From the NCBI GenBank assembly GCA_903772945.1, contig CAICTM010000007.1, forward strand, positions 1 through 64,000: a stretch of 64,000 nucleotides of DNA, in the 5' to 3' direction. This stretch comes from Seminavis robusta. Its lineage: Eukaryota; Bacillariophyta; Bacillariophyceae; Naviculales; Naviculaceae. The notes below the pieces were generated by a model. The model saw only the letters and a list, made by a program, of their open reading frames with translations. It made no database searches and was not told the DNA's origin. Made by a program: the position numbers and the translations under genes. How positions within the stretch are numbered: the stretch's first letter is position 1; the number at the start of each line of letters is the position of its first letter. Positions 50,974 to 62,784 of this stretch are shown here, in pieces.

Positions 50974-53312
50974 TCAGTTGGCAAGGCAAACTCCTGTGTC
51001 ATCACAGCAACTGGTGCAGCAACCAGAAGGACACTGGATTGCAGGAATTCCAGTTTCTGTATTGGGCAAACAGTCAGCCACAAGCTTGTAAGCTTCTTTC
51101 CCAGCATATTGATTCTGGCAGAAAGAGACTGGAACTGTGCCAGTTAGATCATTCCCATTCACCCCAAGCTCAGTTAGTAGTGGCAATGCCTCAACCTCAT
51201 TGGGGAAAGTGCCATGGAAGTGGTTATTGGAGATGTGCAGCTCTTTGAGATTTGTCAAAAGGCCCAGTGATGGGCTAATAGTCCCAGTAAAGCTGCACCC
51301 ATCCAAGTACAAATAGCCAAGATTAAGTCCTGTGAAGAGTTCTTCAGGGATTGTCCCTTGCATGTTGGTGTTAGAGAGAATGATTTCATTAAGCTGGTTT
51401 GCCAAGCCAATCTCTGAGGGCAAGGATCCAGAAATCTGCGTGTGATTCAAGTCTAGCACTCGCAAATTAGTGAGTAGTCCAACTTCACTTGGCAATGTCC
51501 CAGTGAGCTTGAAATCAGCAGAGAGGACCAACAAGAAGGTAAGCTTTGGCCCTGCATGGGTAAGTGTTTCTGTCAACAGCACAACCAGTAGTAACTTACA
51601 TCATTTCTTCCCAATCGAAGCGATGTAACCGAAGCTTGGTTGAATATTTCTTCTGGGAGAGAACCTGTCAGAGAGTTGTCTTTGAGTGAAATGGTTTTCA
51701 AAGAGATTAGACCCAACTCTGATGGAATCATCCCGGTCAAAGTGTTCCTATTCAGAGCCAGCAAGGTAAGCTTTCCACTTCCTTCAAGAAGGTCTGCAAC
51801 CCATTCTGCAGGAATAGTGCCAGAAAATTGATTCGAGGACAAAACAAGAGTTTCCAGGCCAGAACCGGCTTTCTTGGAAAAGAGTCTTGGGGGCAGCGTT
51901 CCAGTCAGCATGTTGTTATCAATCCGTAGAATTCTCAGCAGCGACAATCTTGTGATCTCCCAGGGAAGAGGGCCATTGAGATGATTCCTTCCTGAAGAAC
52001 AATAAAACTTATTCTGTAAGATATCATTAACACAACGCAACTACATGCCCAGCTTTGCTGACTCACCAAGGCGTAGGTCAGTGACTGCCTTTTCCTCTGA
52101 TTGGGCATTCTCACAGATTACTCCAGCCCACTGGCATTCATGACTGTCAGAGAGCCACTGATCATCCCAGATGTCTAATGTAATGTCACCAGTTACAGGA
52201 TGTATTTGGTAGCAGAAATTGGTTGTTGAGCTTCTTCGGTTGGTTGCTCCCGGGTTGCACACTTTCCATGGCTTGTGCCTTGTGGTCTGATAGTAGAAGA
52301 GTACCAGCAGAAACCGTTGGATCAAGTTGGGAGAATCATACTCCAACTGCATGGGGTCATGATTGACAATCCAGTCAAATGCTTTCTGTCTTGTCTCTAG
52401 CAAGAATCGAGCAAGGTCAACATCCAAATCATCTCCAGATTCTTCCGCATGTTCGAAATAATCCCTACCCAAAAGAATTTTCAAGATAGTTTCAATTTCT
52501 GATGCTGCGGCGGCATCTCTTGTTGTGGTTGGTGCCATTGTACTGCTGCCATCCACATAGACCTTCTGATTGCAGTGTCCAGCTCCACAAATTGAGCCAA
52601 TAAAGATCCCTCCGATAAGCAACAGAGAGATTGCAAAAGCTGCAAATCGAACTTGATACTTCTGAGTAATGGATTGTCTGGTGTTGGTGCTGTCAATGGC
52701 AGGAACAGCGATGGCTTTGGGCTCCTCCTGTTCATCTACTGACTCTGCTTCCACCAGGCCCGCATTGTCGTGAACAACAGCTTGCTGTTCCAGATCGGGA
52801 ATGTTGGTTCCTAAAGATATGTCTTGCTCTTCTCCAGCCCCGCGTACTGCCACTGCTCCTATCAAATGGTGTTGATCTTGTTGTACATCGTCCTGTCCTG
52901 GAAATTGATGGGGTGCCGTTGGTGTCATCCCAGTATTTTGATTGGTTCCAGAGACCTGTAGGCTTGACCTTGCTCTTGTACTATCCACGGGGCTCGCTAC
53001 GGCCCCAGGTAACTCTGTCATGCCAATCAAGGAGTTGTTGCTCTCTGACATGTCAAGACTGGGATGACGGCCTTCAGCGGTTTTGACTATGGCTGCTGTG
53101 TTGGCAGGATCAGTCATTTTTGAGGAAACCGGTCCTTTGGATGCGACTGTACCATCAGTGACAGTCACTCGAGATTTCTCCTGATCCCTTCGGTCTACCG
53201 GTAGCTCTTCGAGTAGAACAAGGTTCCCAACCAACCCAAGAGGTTGACCGTTGGCATCAGAAATATCCTGCATCTCTTCTTTGCTATTGATTGTTCGTTT
53301 GGAAGAATCCAT
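50974..53312 (-). CDS. LRR membrane protein, array gene 1
   Basis: Exons 53312-52067, 51991-51600 and 51507-50974 give 723 residues; introns are 75 and 92 nt. The cytoplasmic tail (1-220) holds SLDMSESNNSLIGM, PDLEQQ and the juxtamembrane AVPAIDSTNTRQSITQKYQ; the membrane span is about 222-246. Outside, the cap (TRQKAFDWIVNHDP, IQRFLLVLFYYQTT, WLSDSHECQWAGVIC) has the Cys-Trp-Gly-Val-Cys pattern of LRR N-caps. About ten LRRs start at 411, and the end is CCTSCCDDTGVC. Splicing after NGND/GRND joins directly to LTGTLPSE, keeping the LRR register. The deduced product is a kinase-less receptor-like protein with an N-in topology; ligand unknown. Confidence 0.85.
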
Positions 53313-54293
53313 CTTGCTTCTATTCAGAATGACAATAAAGGTAAATCAGATGAGATGATGAAGCGCCGTGATCGGACGAGCCAGTCAGTCCACGGACAAG
53401 TGGGGTAGATCGCAGGTGGATGCACATGGAACATGATCATGATTGCCCCAGCTATTGCCCTTGAACTTCAAGCGAGCGACAGCTTCCTGATGGTTCAAGC
53501 GATCAAACTGATATTAACAGCTGCCGGTACTGTAGTACCGGTAGTCCTTACTAGTAGAGCAATTAATTGGGATCCTAGGAAATCCACTTGAGAGGAATCA
53601 AATCCAGAAGTTAAAAAAGACTTGCCCCACGACATTCGCTCTTATGTTACTTTTCTGCTTTCTAATGCACCCGGAGCACCCCCTCTTCTACAATGGCAGT
53701 GCCCGTTGCCTTTAATAAAAAGCTTGACTTCACATCGAGTCGGTAACATTCCACGCCACGCTGCATCACACCTCTGGCCCCGCGATCGAGTGAGGAAAAT
53801 AAAAGCGGCAGTTGCAACCACGACGACCCCTCTCATCGCCATGGTAGCGGTATCACTTCAAGCCTGAGTGGTTTTAGACTACGGTTACAGTGCTAGTAGC
53901 GAAGTTATTATCTACGGAAGCCAACCGAGGGCCAGGCAAATTCGGGACATGAAAAGGTTTAGCAGTTGCGTCGTGCTGCGAGCCTTGTCTCGCTACGGTT
54001 CCGGCACGGTATTGGTAGCTTGAGTTGGCTCGAAAGTGACGGTACGTACGTACAAACTCCGTGTGGCCTTATTGGCACCGCACCGTACCGGTATGGGTAG
54101 CTTGTGCGTCTCGAAAGTGACGGCGTATCCGTATGTATCATTACAAGTGGGCTAGGACAAAATAATAAAGCAGGATCTGAACCATCAAGGAATGGCGGGG
54201 AGACCCAAACACGTGCCACAGTTTTTCTCTCCCGTAGTTTGGGTTGCCTTCGCAATGGTGGCCAGGATTCATGCATCGTGAGTCAATGATTAA
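53313..54293. other. Spacer between LRR array genes 1 and 2
   Basis: Holds the duplicated flank block (53700-53965), and a GACTTGCCCCACGACAT-type block at 53620 also found near 61150. No gene recognised. Confidence 0.55.
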
Positions 54294-56673
54294 TTAATTG
54301 GCAAGGCAAACTCCTGTCTCATCACAGCAACTCGTGCAGCAATCACATTCTATTCTTGGTATTCCAGTTTCTGGATCCGGCAAACAGTCTGCCACAACCT
54401 TGTAAAAAGTTCCTTCTTTGGCATAGAAATTTTGACAGAAGGAGATTGGAACTGTGCCAGATAAGTCATTTCCATCGACCAGTAGGTGTTCCAGCATTGT
54501 GACTGCCACAAGGTCATTCGGGATGGTCCCATGGAACTTGTTTTTGGACAGATGCAGGTGGCTTAGGGTTGTCAACAGGCCAAGTGATGGGCTGATGGTA
54601 CCAGAAAAGTTGCAATTGCTAAGCGACAAACCCTGAAGACCGTCAAGTCTTGTATAGAGTTCATCAGGAATTGTCCCTTGCAGGTTGGTGTTAGAGAGTA
54701 CGAGTTCAACAAGCTGGTTTGGCAGGCCTATCTCAGAGGGTAAGGAACCAGAAATCTGTGTGTAAGTCAAGTTCAGCCTTTGCAAATTAGAGAGCAGTCC
54801 AACTTCACTTGGCAATGTGCCCGTGAACTTGAATTTAGCAGACGAGACCAAGACGAAGGTAAGCTTTGGCTGGCTATACATGGGTGCGCTTGGAACTGAC
54901 ACCATAACAACAAGCCAACTTACATCATTGTTGCTCAGAAAGAGCCACTCAAGCAAAGATTGGTTGAATATTTCTTGTGGAATAGAACCTGTGAGTTTGT
55001 TGTTTGCAAGTGAAAGGGTTTTGAAAGTGAGTAGACCCAACTCTGAGGGAATTTTCCCGGTCAAAGTGTTTTGCTGTAGACCAAGATGGTAAAATTTTCC
55101 ATTTCCTTCAAGAAGGTCAGGAACCCATTCTACAGGAATAGTGCCAGAGAATTGATTCTCACCCAACAAGAGAGCTTCCAGGGCAAGACCCGCTTGGTTG
55201 GAAAAGAACTTTGGTGGCAGTGTTCCAGTTAGCACATTTTTGTACAAATCAAGTTGTTTCAACCATGGCAGTTGTGCAACCTCCCAGGGAAGATGGCCAT
55301 TGAGATGATTGCGTTCTGAAAACGGTACAATTTAATCTGTAAGAAATCAACCGAACAATGCAAATGCTTGCCCAGTTTTCTGACTCACCAAGGACTAGTT
55401 CAACAACTGTCTTTTCTTTTGACTGTACAGTCTCACAGGCTACTCCAGCCCACTGGCATTCGTGACTGTCAGAGAGCCACTGGTCGCCCCAGATGTTTAC
55501 TGTAATGTCACCAGTGTGGTACTCTGGCTGGTAGCAAAAATTGGTTGTTGTGCGTCTTTGGTTGGTTGCTGGTGGGTTGCACACCTTCCATGGTTTGTTC
55601 TTTGTGGTCTGGTAGTAGAAGAGCACCAGAACAAATCGTTGAACCAAATTGGGAGCTCTATATCCCAACTGCATCGGATCGTGGTTGACGATCCAATCAA
55701 ATGCTGTCTGCCTTGTTTCCAGCAAGAATTGAGATAGATGCACTTCCAAACCATCACCGGATTCTTCCACTTGATCAAAGTAGCCATCTCCCAAGATTTC
55801 AGTTAGGACTGCTTTCATTTTGGGAGCCTGAAGCATGTCCCTGTCTGTCATTGTAGGCTGAACAGAATCATCAGCCTTACACAATCCAGCCCCACAAATG
55901 GAGCCGATAATGATCCCTCCAATGAGCAATAGAGTGATTGCAAAAGCTGCAAATCGAAATTGATACTTCTGAGTAATGGACCGTCTGGTGTTGGTGCTGT
56001 CAATGGCAGGAACAGCTATGGCTCTGGGCAGTTCCAGGTCGCCCACTGACTCTGCTACCACCAGGCCGGCATTACGATTGCCATGATGATTATCACGAAC
56101 AAAGTCTTGCTGTTCCAGATCGGGAGTGCTGGTTCCTGAGGATACATCTTGTTCCTCTCTAGTAGCCCCTCGTACTGCCACTGCTCCGATCAGAACCTGT
56201 TGATCTTGTTGCACATCGTCCTGTGATGGAAATTGGTGGGGTTCCGTTGGAGTCTTCCGTGAATTCTTTGCAGCAATTACACTGCTGGTATTCTGTGTGC
56301 AAATAGAGACCTGTAGGACCGAAGCTGGGCTGGCACTGGCATCGGCTCCGGCACGTGCAGGGGGGCTTGCTCTTGCTCTTGCTCTATCCATAGGGCTAGT
56401 AACTGGAGCATCTGCATTAGCTGCATCAGCTGCATCAGCTGCATCAGCTTCTTCTTGTGCTAGAATGAGCCTCTTTCCAACCATGCCCATGGTGTTGTTG
56501 CTTTCCGAATCATAAAGACTGGAGTTAGATCCTTCTACGCTTGTGTGCACTGGCCCGCATTGTGTTGGTCGTCGTTGACCATCAGCGACACACTCCACCT
56601 CCCTTTGGTCTAGCTCATTGGCATCAGAACCATTGATGATGGCATCAGCAGTATGTATATTCCTGCCCTTCAT
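54294..56673 (-). CDS. LRR membrane protein, array gene 2
   Basis: Exons 56673-55389, 55315-54924 and 54827-54294 give 736 residues; introns are 73 and 96 nt, at exactly the positions of gene 1. The start differs: the ATG used by genes 1 and 3 is ACG here and is followed by a one-base deletion, so translation probably begins at the next ATG (56671-56673), which corresponds to Met14 of gene 1. The tail carries an Ala/Asp repeat (DAADAADAANADA) and an Ala/Arg-rich insert, but keeps SESNNTMGMVGKRLI, PDLEQQ and the juxtamembrane block. The membrane span is about 243-266. The LRR and CCTSCCDETGVC end are intact. Confidence 0.83.
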
Positions 56674-58376
56674 CTCTTCTTTGCTATGAATGGTACCTTT
56701 GGAAGTATCGTCCTTCTAGAGCCAAAGACAAAATGACGAATGGCATGCATTGTGAAGAGCGTTGTGATGCGAGGTAGTAGTGTTACGATGAAGAACAAGT
56801 CATTCGCTTCCTTGTCAGTTCTACTGAGTATCAGGTAGTACTAGTATAGATAACCTCCCAGCTATGATAGCCCCTTCTTCCTTCTTCAATGATGCCAATA
56901 GGATCACCTAGCTTGCAGTCGCTAGCTAGCTAGCTACTAGCCACTCGAGTAGCATCACAGCTCGTGATTGGAGAAGATCCAAGGGAATGCCCAAGGAAGA
57001 GTGTACTATTATTTTAAATAGTACGTTGCATCGTTGCTTCCAGTTGGAAGGTTCATATGATTCTTGATTGTTCTCGCGGTACTCCTCTTCAGCTCCTCGT
57101 AAGCATTTTTTACAGTACTTTTTTGACCATTGTCCATTCCATTTGAAACAGTGCTGGTACTGTACTGACTAAGCATACAGTAAAGCTACAGCAATCAGCA
57201 TCCAGTTCCGAATTCTTCGGTCTGACTTCAATGGCTTCTACTACTATAGCCAGCCATCACTGGCCATATTATTGATTATTGCATGGTTCAGCCCCCATGG
57301 CCCAGCTTGCTGCGATGAAATGAACTCTATGGAGCTACAAGCTGGCTAGGGCTACTACATGTAGTATGAACCAGTTTGCAGCTAGCTTTCGCATTAACTG
57401 TATCTACTGGCTAGCTATAGAGTATAGACAACCTGGGATGTAAGCACTTGAACAGCTCACGATCTGGTTGGCGGAGAGGCGATCCAAGGATGGTTGTTGC
57501 AGTTGATGAGAAGACAGAACAGATGCGACCAAACGCCAAAAAGATTTGGAAATTCTCCAAAGAAACTCCTCAGTATTTCTGTTTCCCATGGAAGTGGACC
57601 ATTGATGCTCGAGCTGTTTTTTAGCCGAAGATCCAATGAATCCAATGAATCCAAACTGTTAGGCATCGGCAGCGCATTCACAGGTCAGGCCAGTCCGCAC
57701 CACAAACAAAGTTATCAAGGTGTAGCCCAACAACTGTCATCTCCTCTGATTGTGCACACCCACCCAGGCGGTACTGAAAACTGAACTCCCGTCTTCTAAT
57801 CAATCAACACGCGACTGCACGAGTGGATGTGTTTCTCACGGGGAGGAGTGGCGGGAGGTCTTCATGCTCTTTTCAAGTACGAACCAGCTCCTTCACCAAA
57901 GATCATGGCTCCGAACAAGATGCTTTAGTGTCCGGCAATGCCCGGCAATGCGCATGTGATTACCAGTCTTCTCGAGAGAGTCCATCCACATGACCTGAGA
58001 ATGCTTTACGAGAGAGGCAGAGGAAGTTTGGAAGATTTTGTTTTTGAAGGGGATTTCGCCCAGAGATAGGTTGAGCTTAAAGCCACGGCAGAGGGCGTCA
58101 TTCAAGAAGCCCTCGACGATAGTATCAAGATACATGGCCAGAGGGACAAGCATGCAACGTTGTTGGTATAGCCATTTTGGCTCGATTTTCCGTGCTTCGT
58201 ATAGTAGACAAGGCGAATGGACCGTTGTGCGCGTCTCAACATAGCTACCTACTAGACAAAAACAAGATAGCTAGACCAATCACTGTTACGGGCTGAGAAT
58301 CGCTGCCTGCTAGATTGACCAGCCACAGCCAAAAGCGATCGAGATTCTCATAAGACAGCCTTAATCTTGAGAGTAA
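56674..58376. other. Spacer with a possible LRR gene relic
   Basis: No intact gene. On the minus strand at about 57560-57650, DLRLKNSSSINGPLPWE resembles the exon 1/exon 2 junction region of the LRR genes (DLRLGRNHLNGPLPWE) with no intron between. Minus-strand sequence at 57893-58153 (LAMYLDTIVEGFLNDALCRG) looks protein-like but is not recognised. Both may be remnants of a lost array member. Confidence 0.35.
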
Positions 58377-60817
58377 TCAAGTGGAGAGGCAAAGTCCTGT
58401 CTTGTCACAACAACTGGTGCAGCAACCAGAAGGACAATGGATTGCAGGAATTCCAGTTTCTGCATTGGGCAAACAGTCAGCCACAACCTTGGAACCTTTT
58501 TCCCCAGCAAAAAGATTCTGGCAGAAAGAGACTGGAACTGTGCCAGACAGATCATTCCCATTCACCAGAAGCTCCCTTATTAGTGTCAATGCCTCAATCT
58601 CACTGGGAATAGTGCCATGGAAGTTGTTATTGGCTAGGTACAGGTGCTGGAGCGTCGTCTGAAAAAGACCAACAGATGAGCTGATGGTCCCAGTAAAGTT
58701 GCAACCATCCAAGCCAAAGAACCAGAGATTGTCAAGTCCTGTGAAGAGTTCTTCAGGAATTGTCCCTTGCATGTTTGTGTTAGAGAGTATGAGATCCTCA
58801 AGCTGGTTTAACAGGCCAATCTCTGAGGGCAAGGTACCAGAAATTTGTGTGTAATTCAAGTTCAGGTATTTCAAATTAGTGAGCAATCCAGCTTCACTTG
58901 GCAATGTCCCAGTGAGCTTGAAATCAGCAAAGAGAGAAAAGAAGGTAAGCTTTGGCCATGCATGGGTGAGAGCTTCTGCAAACAGCATCGCCAATGCAGC
59001 AATGACTTACATCATTTTTACCCAAAAAGAGCCACTGTAGAGAAGTTTGGTTGAATATTTCTTGTGGAATGGAACCTGTGAGAGTGTTGGTTGCTAGTAT
59101 GAGCCTTTTCAAAGGGAGCTGACCCAACTCTGATGGAATTTTCCCGGTCAAGGTGTTTCCATACAGATCAAGATAGGCAAGTTCTCCATTTCCTTCAAGA
59201 AGGTTTGCAACCCATTCTGCAGGGATAGCGCCAGAAATTTGATTTGAGGACAATCCAAGAGTTTCCAGGGCAAAACCGGCTTTTTTGGAAAAGAGTCTTG
59301 GGGGCAGCGTTCCAGTCAGCATGTTGCTGCTGAGCCGTAGGCCCCTCAGCAGTGACAATCTTGTGATCTCCCAGGGAAGCGGGCCATTAAGATGAATCAG
59401 TGCTGAAGAACAATAAAAAGGATACGATAAGAACAATGACACAACAATGCAAATAGATGCCCAGCGTTTCTGACTCACCAAGGCGTAGCTCAGCAACTGT
59501 AGTTTCCTCTGATTGCACAGTTCCACAGATAACTCCAGCCCACTTGCATTCATGACTGGCAGAGAGCCACTGATCCCCCCATATGTCCGTTGTTATCTCC
59601 CCGGAGACATGATGAGCTTTATAACAGAAACCAGAACTTGCGCTTCCTTGGGGAATTGCTGCTGGGTTGCACACCTTCCAAGGTTGATGCCTAGTAGTCT
59701 GATAGTAGAAGAGCACCAGCAGAAACCGCTGAACCAAGTTGGGAGAATCATACTCCAACTGCATTGGATCCTGATTGACAATCCAATCAAATGCTCTCTG
59801 CCTTGTCTCTAGCAAGAATTGAGCAAGGTCAACATCCAAATCATCTCCAGTTTCTCCCACATGTTTGAAATAATCCCTGCCCAAAAGAATTTTCAAGCCA
59901 GTTTCAATTTCAGGCGCAGCGACGGTATCTCTTGTTGTGGTTGGTGCCATGATACTGCTGCCATCCACATAGACCTTCTGACTGCAGTGTCCAGCCCCAC
60001 AAATGGAGCCTATAATGATTCCTCCAATGATCAATAGAGTGACTGCAAAAGCTGCAAATCGAAATTGATATTTCTGAGTAATGGACTGTCTGGTGTTGGT
60101 GCTGTCAATGGCAGGAACAGCGATGGCTTTGGGCTCCTCCTGGTCATCCACTGACTCTGCTACCACCAGGCCGGCATTACGATTGCCATGATGATTATCA
60201 CGAACAACAGCTTGCTGTTCCAGATCGGGAATGTTGGTACCTGAGGATACATCTTGTTCTTCTCTAGTAGCCCCTCGTACTGCCACTGCACCTATCAGAA
60301 CCTGCTGATTTTGTTGTACATTGTCCTGTCCTGGAAATTGATGGGGTGCCGTTGACGTCATCCCAGTAATTTGATTGGTTCCAGAGACCTGTAGGCTTGA
60401 CCTTGCTCTTGTACTATCCACAGGGCTAGCTACTGCATCTGCCAACTCTTGTGTTAGAATGAGTCTCTTTCCAGTCATGCCAATCAAGGAGTTGTTGCTC
60501 TCCGACATGTCAAGACTGGGATGACGGCCTTCTGCGGTTTTGGTTATACTAGTAGTTTTGTTTGCTGTCTTCCAATTGGCAGGGTCAGTACTTTTGGAGG
60601 ATGCCACCGGCCTAGGTCGTGTTGGTTTTGTTGGTTTTGTTGGTTGTGGTTGGTGTTGACCATCAGTGGCTGTCCCTCGAGATTTCTCCCGATCCCTTCG
60701 GTCTAGCTCTTCGAGCAGAACAAGTTTCCCAACCAACCCAAGGGGCTGACCATTGGCATCAGAAATATCCTTCATCTCTTCTTTGCTATTGATGTTACGT
60801 TTGGAAGAAGAATCCAT
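58377..60817 (-). CDS. LRR membrane protein, array gene 3
   Basis: Exons 60817-59479, 59402-59011 and 58916-58377 give 756 residues; introns are 76 and 94 nt. It is closest to gene 1 in the leader (GCAAGATGGATTCTTC) and N-terminus (MDSSSKRNINSKEEM). It has a longer tail that includes a short (PTK)n stretch near residue 60. It retains SLDMSESNNSLIGMTGKRLI, QNQQVLIGAVAVRGA and the AVPAIDSTNTRQSI juxtamembrane block; the membrane span is about 258-282. The cap and about ten LRRs follow, and the end is CCTSCCDKTGLC. The distance to gene 2 is about 1.7 kb. Strong conservation of tail motifs among genes 1-3, against looser spacers, suggests selected cytoplasmic contacts. Confidence 0.85.
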
Positions 60818-62784
60818 CTTGCTTCTATTCTAAATGAGAATTCAAGGCAAGGCAGATGAGATGAAGAAAGTGTTGTGATGTTGTGGTGTTGTAATGGGAC
60901 GAGGATCGAGGAAGAAGATCAAGTGCTGTACATGTATGTCAATGCGAGCATCCATCGATCATGGATGTGCAATACTAGCATCCCAAACGGATGCATCATT
61001 TTCATGATTGCCCCTGCTTCAATCGAGCGACAGCTTCCTGATGGAAGCAAGCTACTGCCTGGTTAGTTAGTGACTGCAGTGCAGTGAGGATGGAGGAAGT
61101 CGAACGGAGAATAATCAAATCCAGTGAGCACGACTAGTTAAAGGCTTCCCCCACGACATCTTGCTTCCTAACACACCCGGAGTACCTCTCTTCTACATGT
61201 ACCTTCTACAGTGGAACAACATTTAAGGCTTTTGGCTTGACTTTTATGGTGCATAGTAATGCATTGTCCTTGAGCTCTAGATTCTCGTGTATGAATATAT
61301 GAATATGGGAGCAGGATCAGCTCCGAATTCCGAATTCATTCAACATCTGCATGGACATGAACACAAAGAGTGATCAAAGAAGCCCAGAGAACAACTAACT
61401 ATTAACTTAAGTATCGAGAAATAAAAGAGTCGAGTCTTACTAGCTAGTACAGCAGTACAGTACCGTACCGTACCCTGCACCTGGGGTCGCCGTAATTGCG
61501 TGAAACCATTCGATCAGTACCAGGAGGAAATTCACCTACCGGTACGATGACACGATGACCATGGCGTTCGTGTTGCTGCCGACGATGATCAGTGAGTCTG
61601 TCGTGAGTCTGTTGAAGAGTGCATGGCCTCGAATTGGGTGTTCGGAATACCCGAGACGAGCCACGGCCACCGTCGCGATAGGAAATCCCCGAAAAGCATC
61701 CATTACACATACATTGTGAGCATCACCAAACTGTTTTATTCCTCTGAGGCAATCTTTTCCACTGGTTGGGGTGTTTGTCTGTTCGCCAGGTGGTCCCGTG
61801 GCGCCATGGTTCCCGGTGGCGCGGCACCTGTTCCATGCCACCGGAGCCCCCATTCATCAATGATGACCAGTTGGAGGAACCGGGCAAACGATGCATATCT
61901 TTTCCATGCAACCTTCAACCTTTGCCTCCTCTGTCAACTACTAGTAGTACGGTATGGATCGCCCTTTTTTTGATGAGGTAATATCCGCCACTATCATGGA
62001 TACCACCGCGTGTACAATGGGAGGCAACCATTGGATACAATCAAGGCACACCAGCATGCAAGATTACCAAGTTCAGTCTATTGCCAGTCACCTCGGGTCT
62101 TGTAGGAACACGGGTCGAAAATCCCGTGTAGTGTTGGATCTTGTGGCTGCCACTCCAAGAGGAGGCACCATTGGATTGAACCAAGGCAAACCAAGGCACA
62201 AGGTCTCTCGTGGTTGAAAGTTCTTTGGTAAAGGGAGTGACATTCATTGAAATGTGGATTCCTTCGTAGCTTGAAAGTTTTGTCATGTCACGGGTGCGGG
62301 ATTTCACGCGGCGGCAATCCATTGGCTTACGCAGTCCATGATGGAACCCTTCTATGGTACCGGTACTAGTTAAATGTAAGTTAGTATCTAAGTTAGTATC
62401 TCATCCTGATCTTCTTCCGTGGCGTGGTCTTGTCCCTTTTAGGGCACCAATTTCTGGGTGTAGGGTGTAGGGGTGACTTTTTCCACAATGGCTTGACAAC
62501 CCTGGGAATTGATAACGACCGACTCTCCCTGCGTGACCTCTTCCTGCGGTACCAGGAAGTGGCAGAGTATTGTATCCACGTCCCTTCCAGTCGCTCCACC
62601 AATCACAAAGAACAACAACAAAACCTCTCAATCATGTAATATCGTTGCTGTTTGCTCTCCCCTGCATGCATGCGGAGCGGTGATTTCGCTGTCATTGCAT
62701 GCTTGGTTATTAGTGATAGCTATAGCTATAGAAGGAGCGATTTCGCGTATCGAACAAAGGGGAAAAAGGCAAACCAAATATTCA
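60818..62784. other. Spacer between LRR array genes 3 and 4
   Basis: About 2 kb without a recognised gene. It contains (GTACC)n at 61455-61472 and a pair of related stretches (GCAACCATTGGATACAATCA at 62025 and GCACCATTGGATTGAACCAA at 62165). Short frames around 62400-62640 on both strands do not resemble known proteins. Confidence 0.4.
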
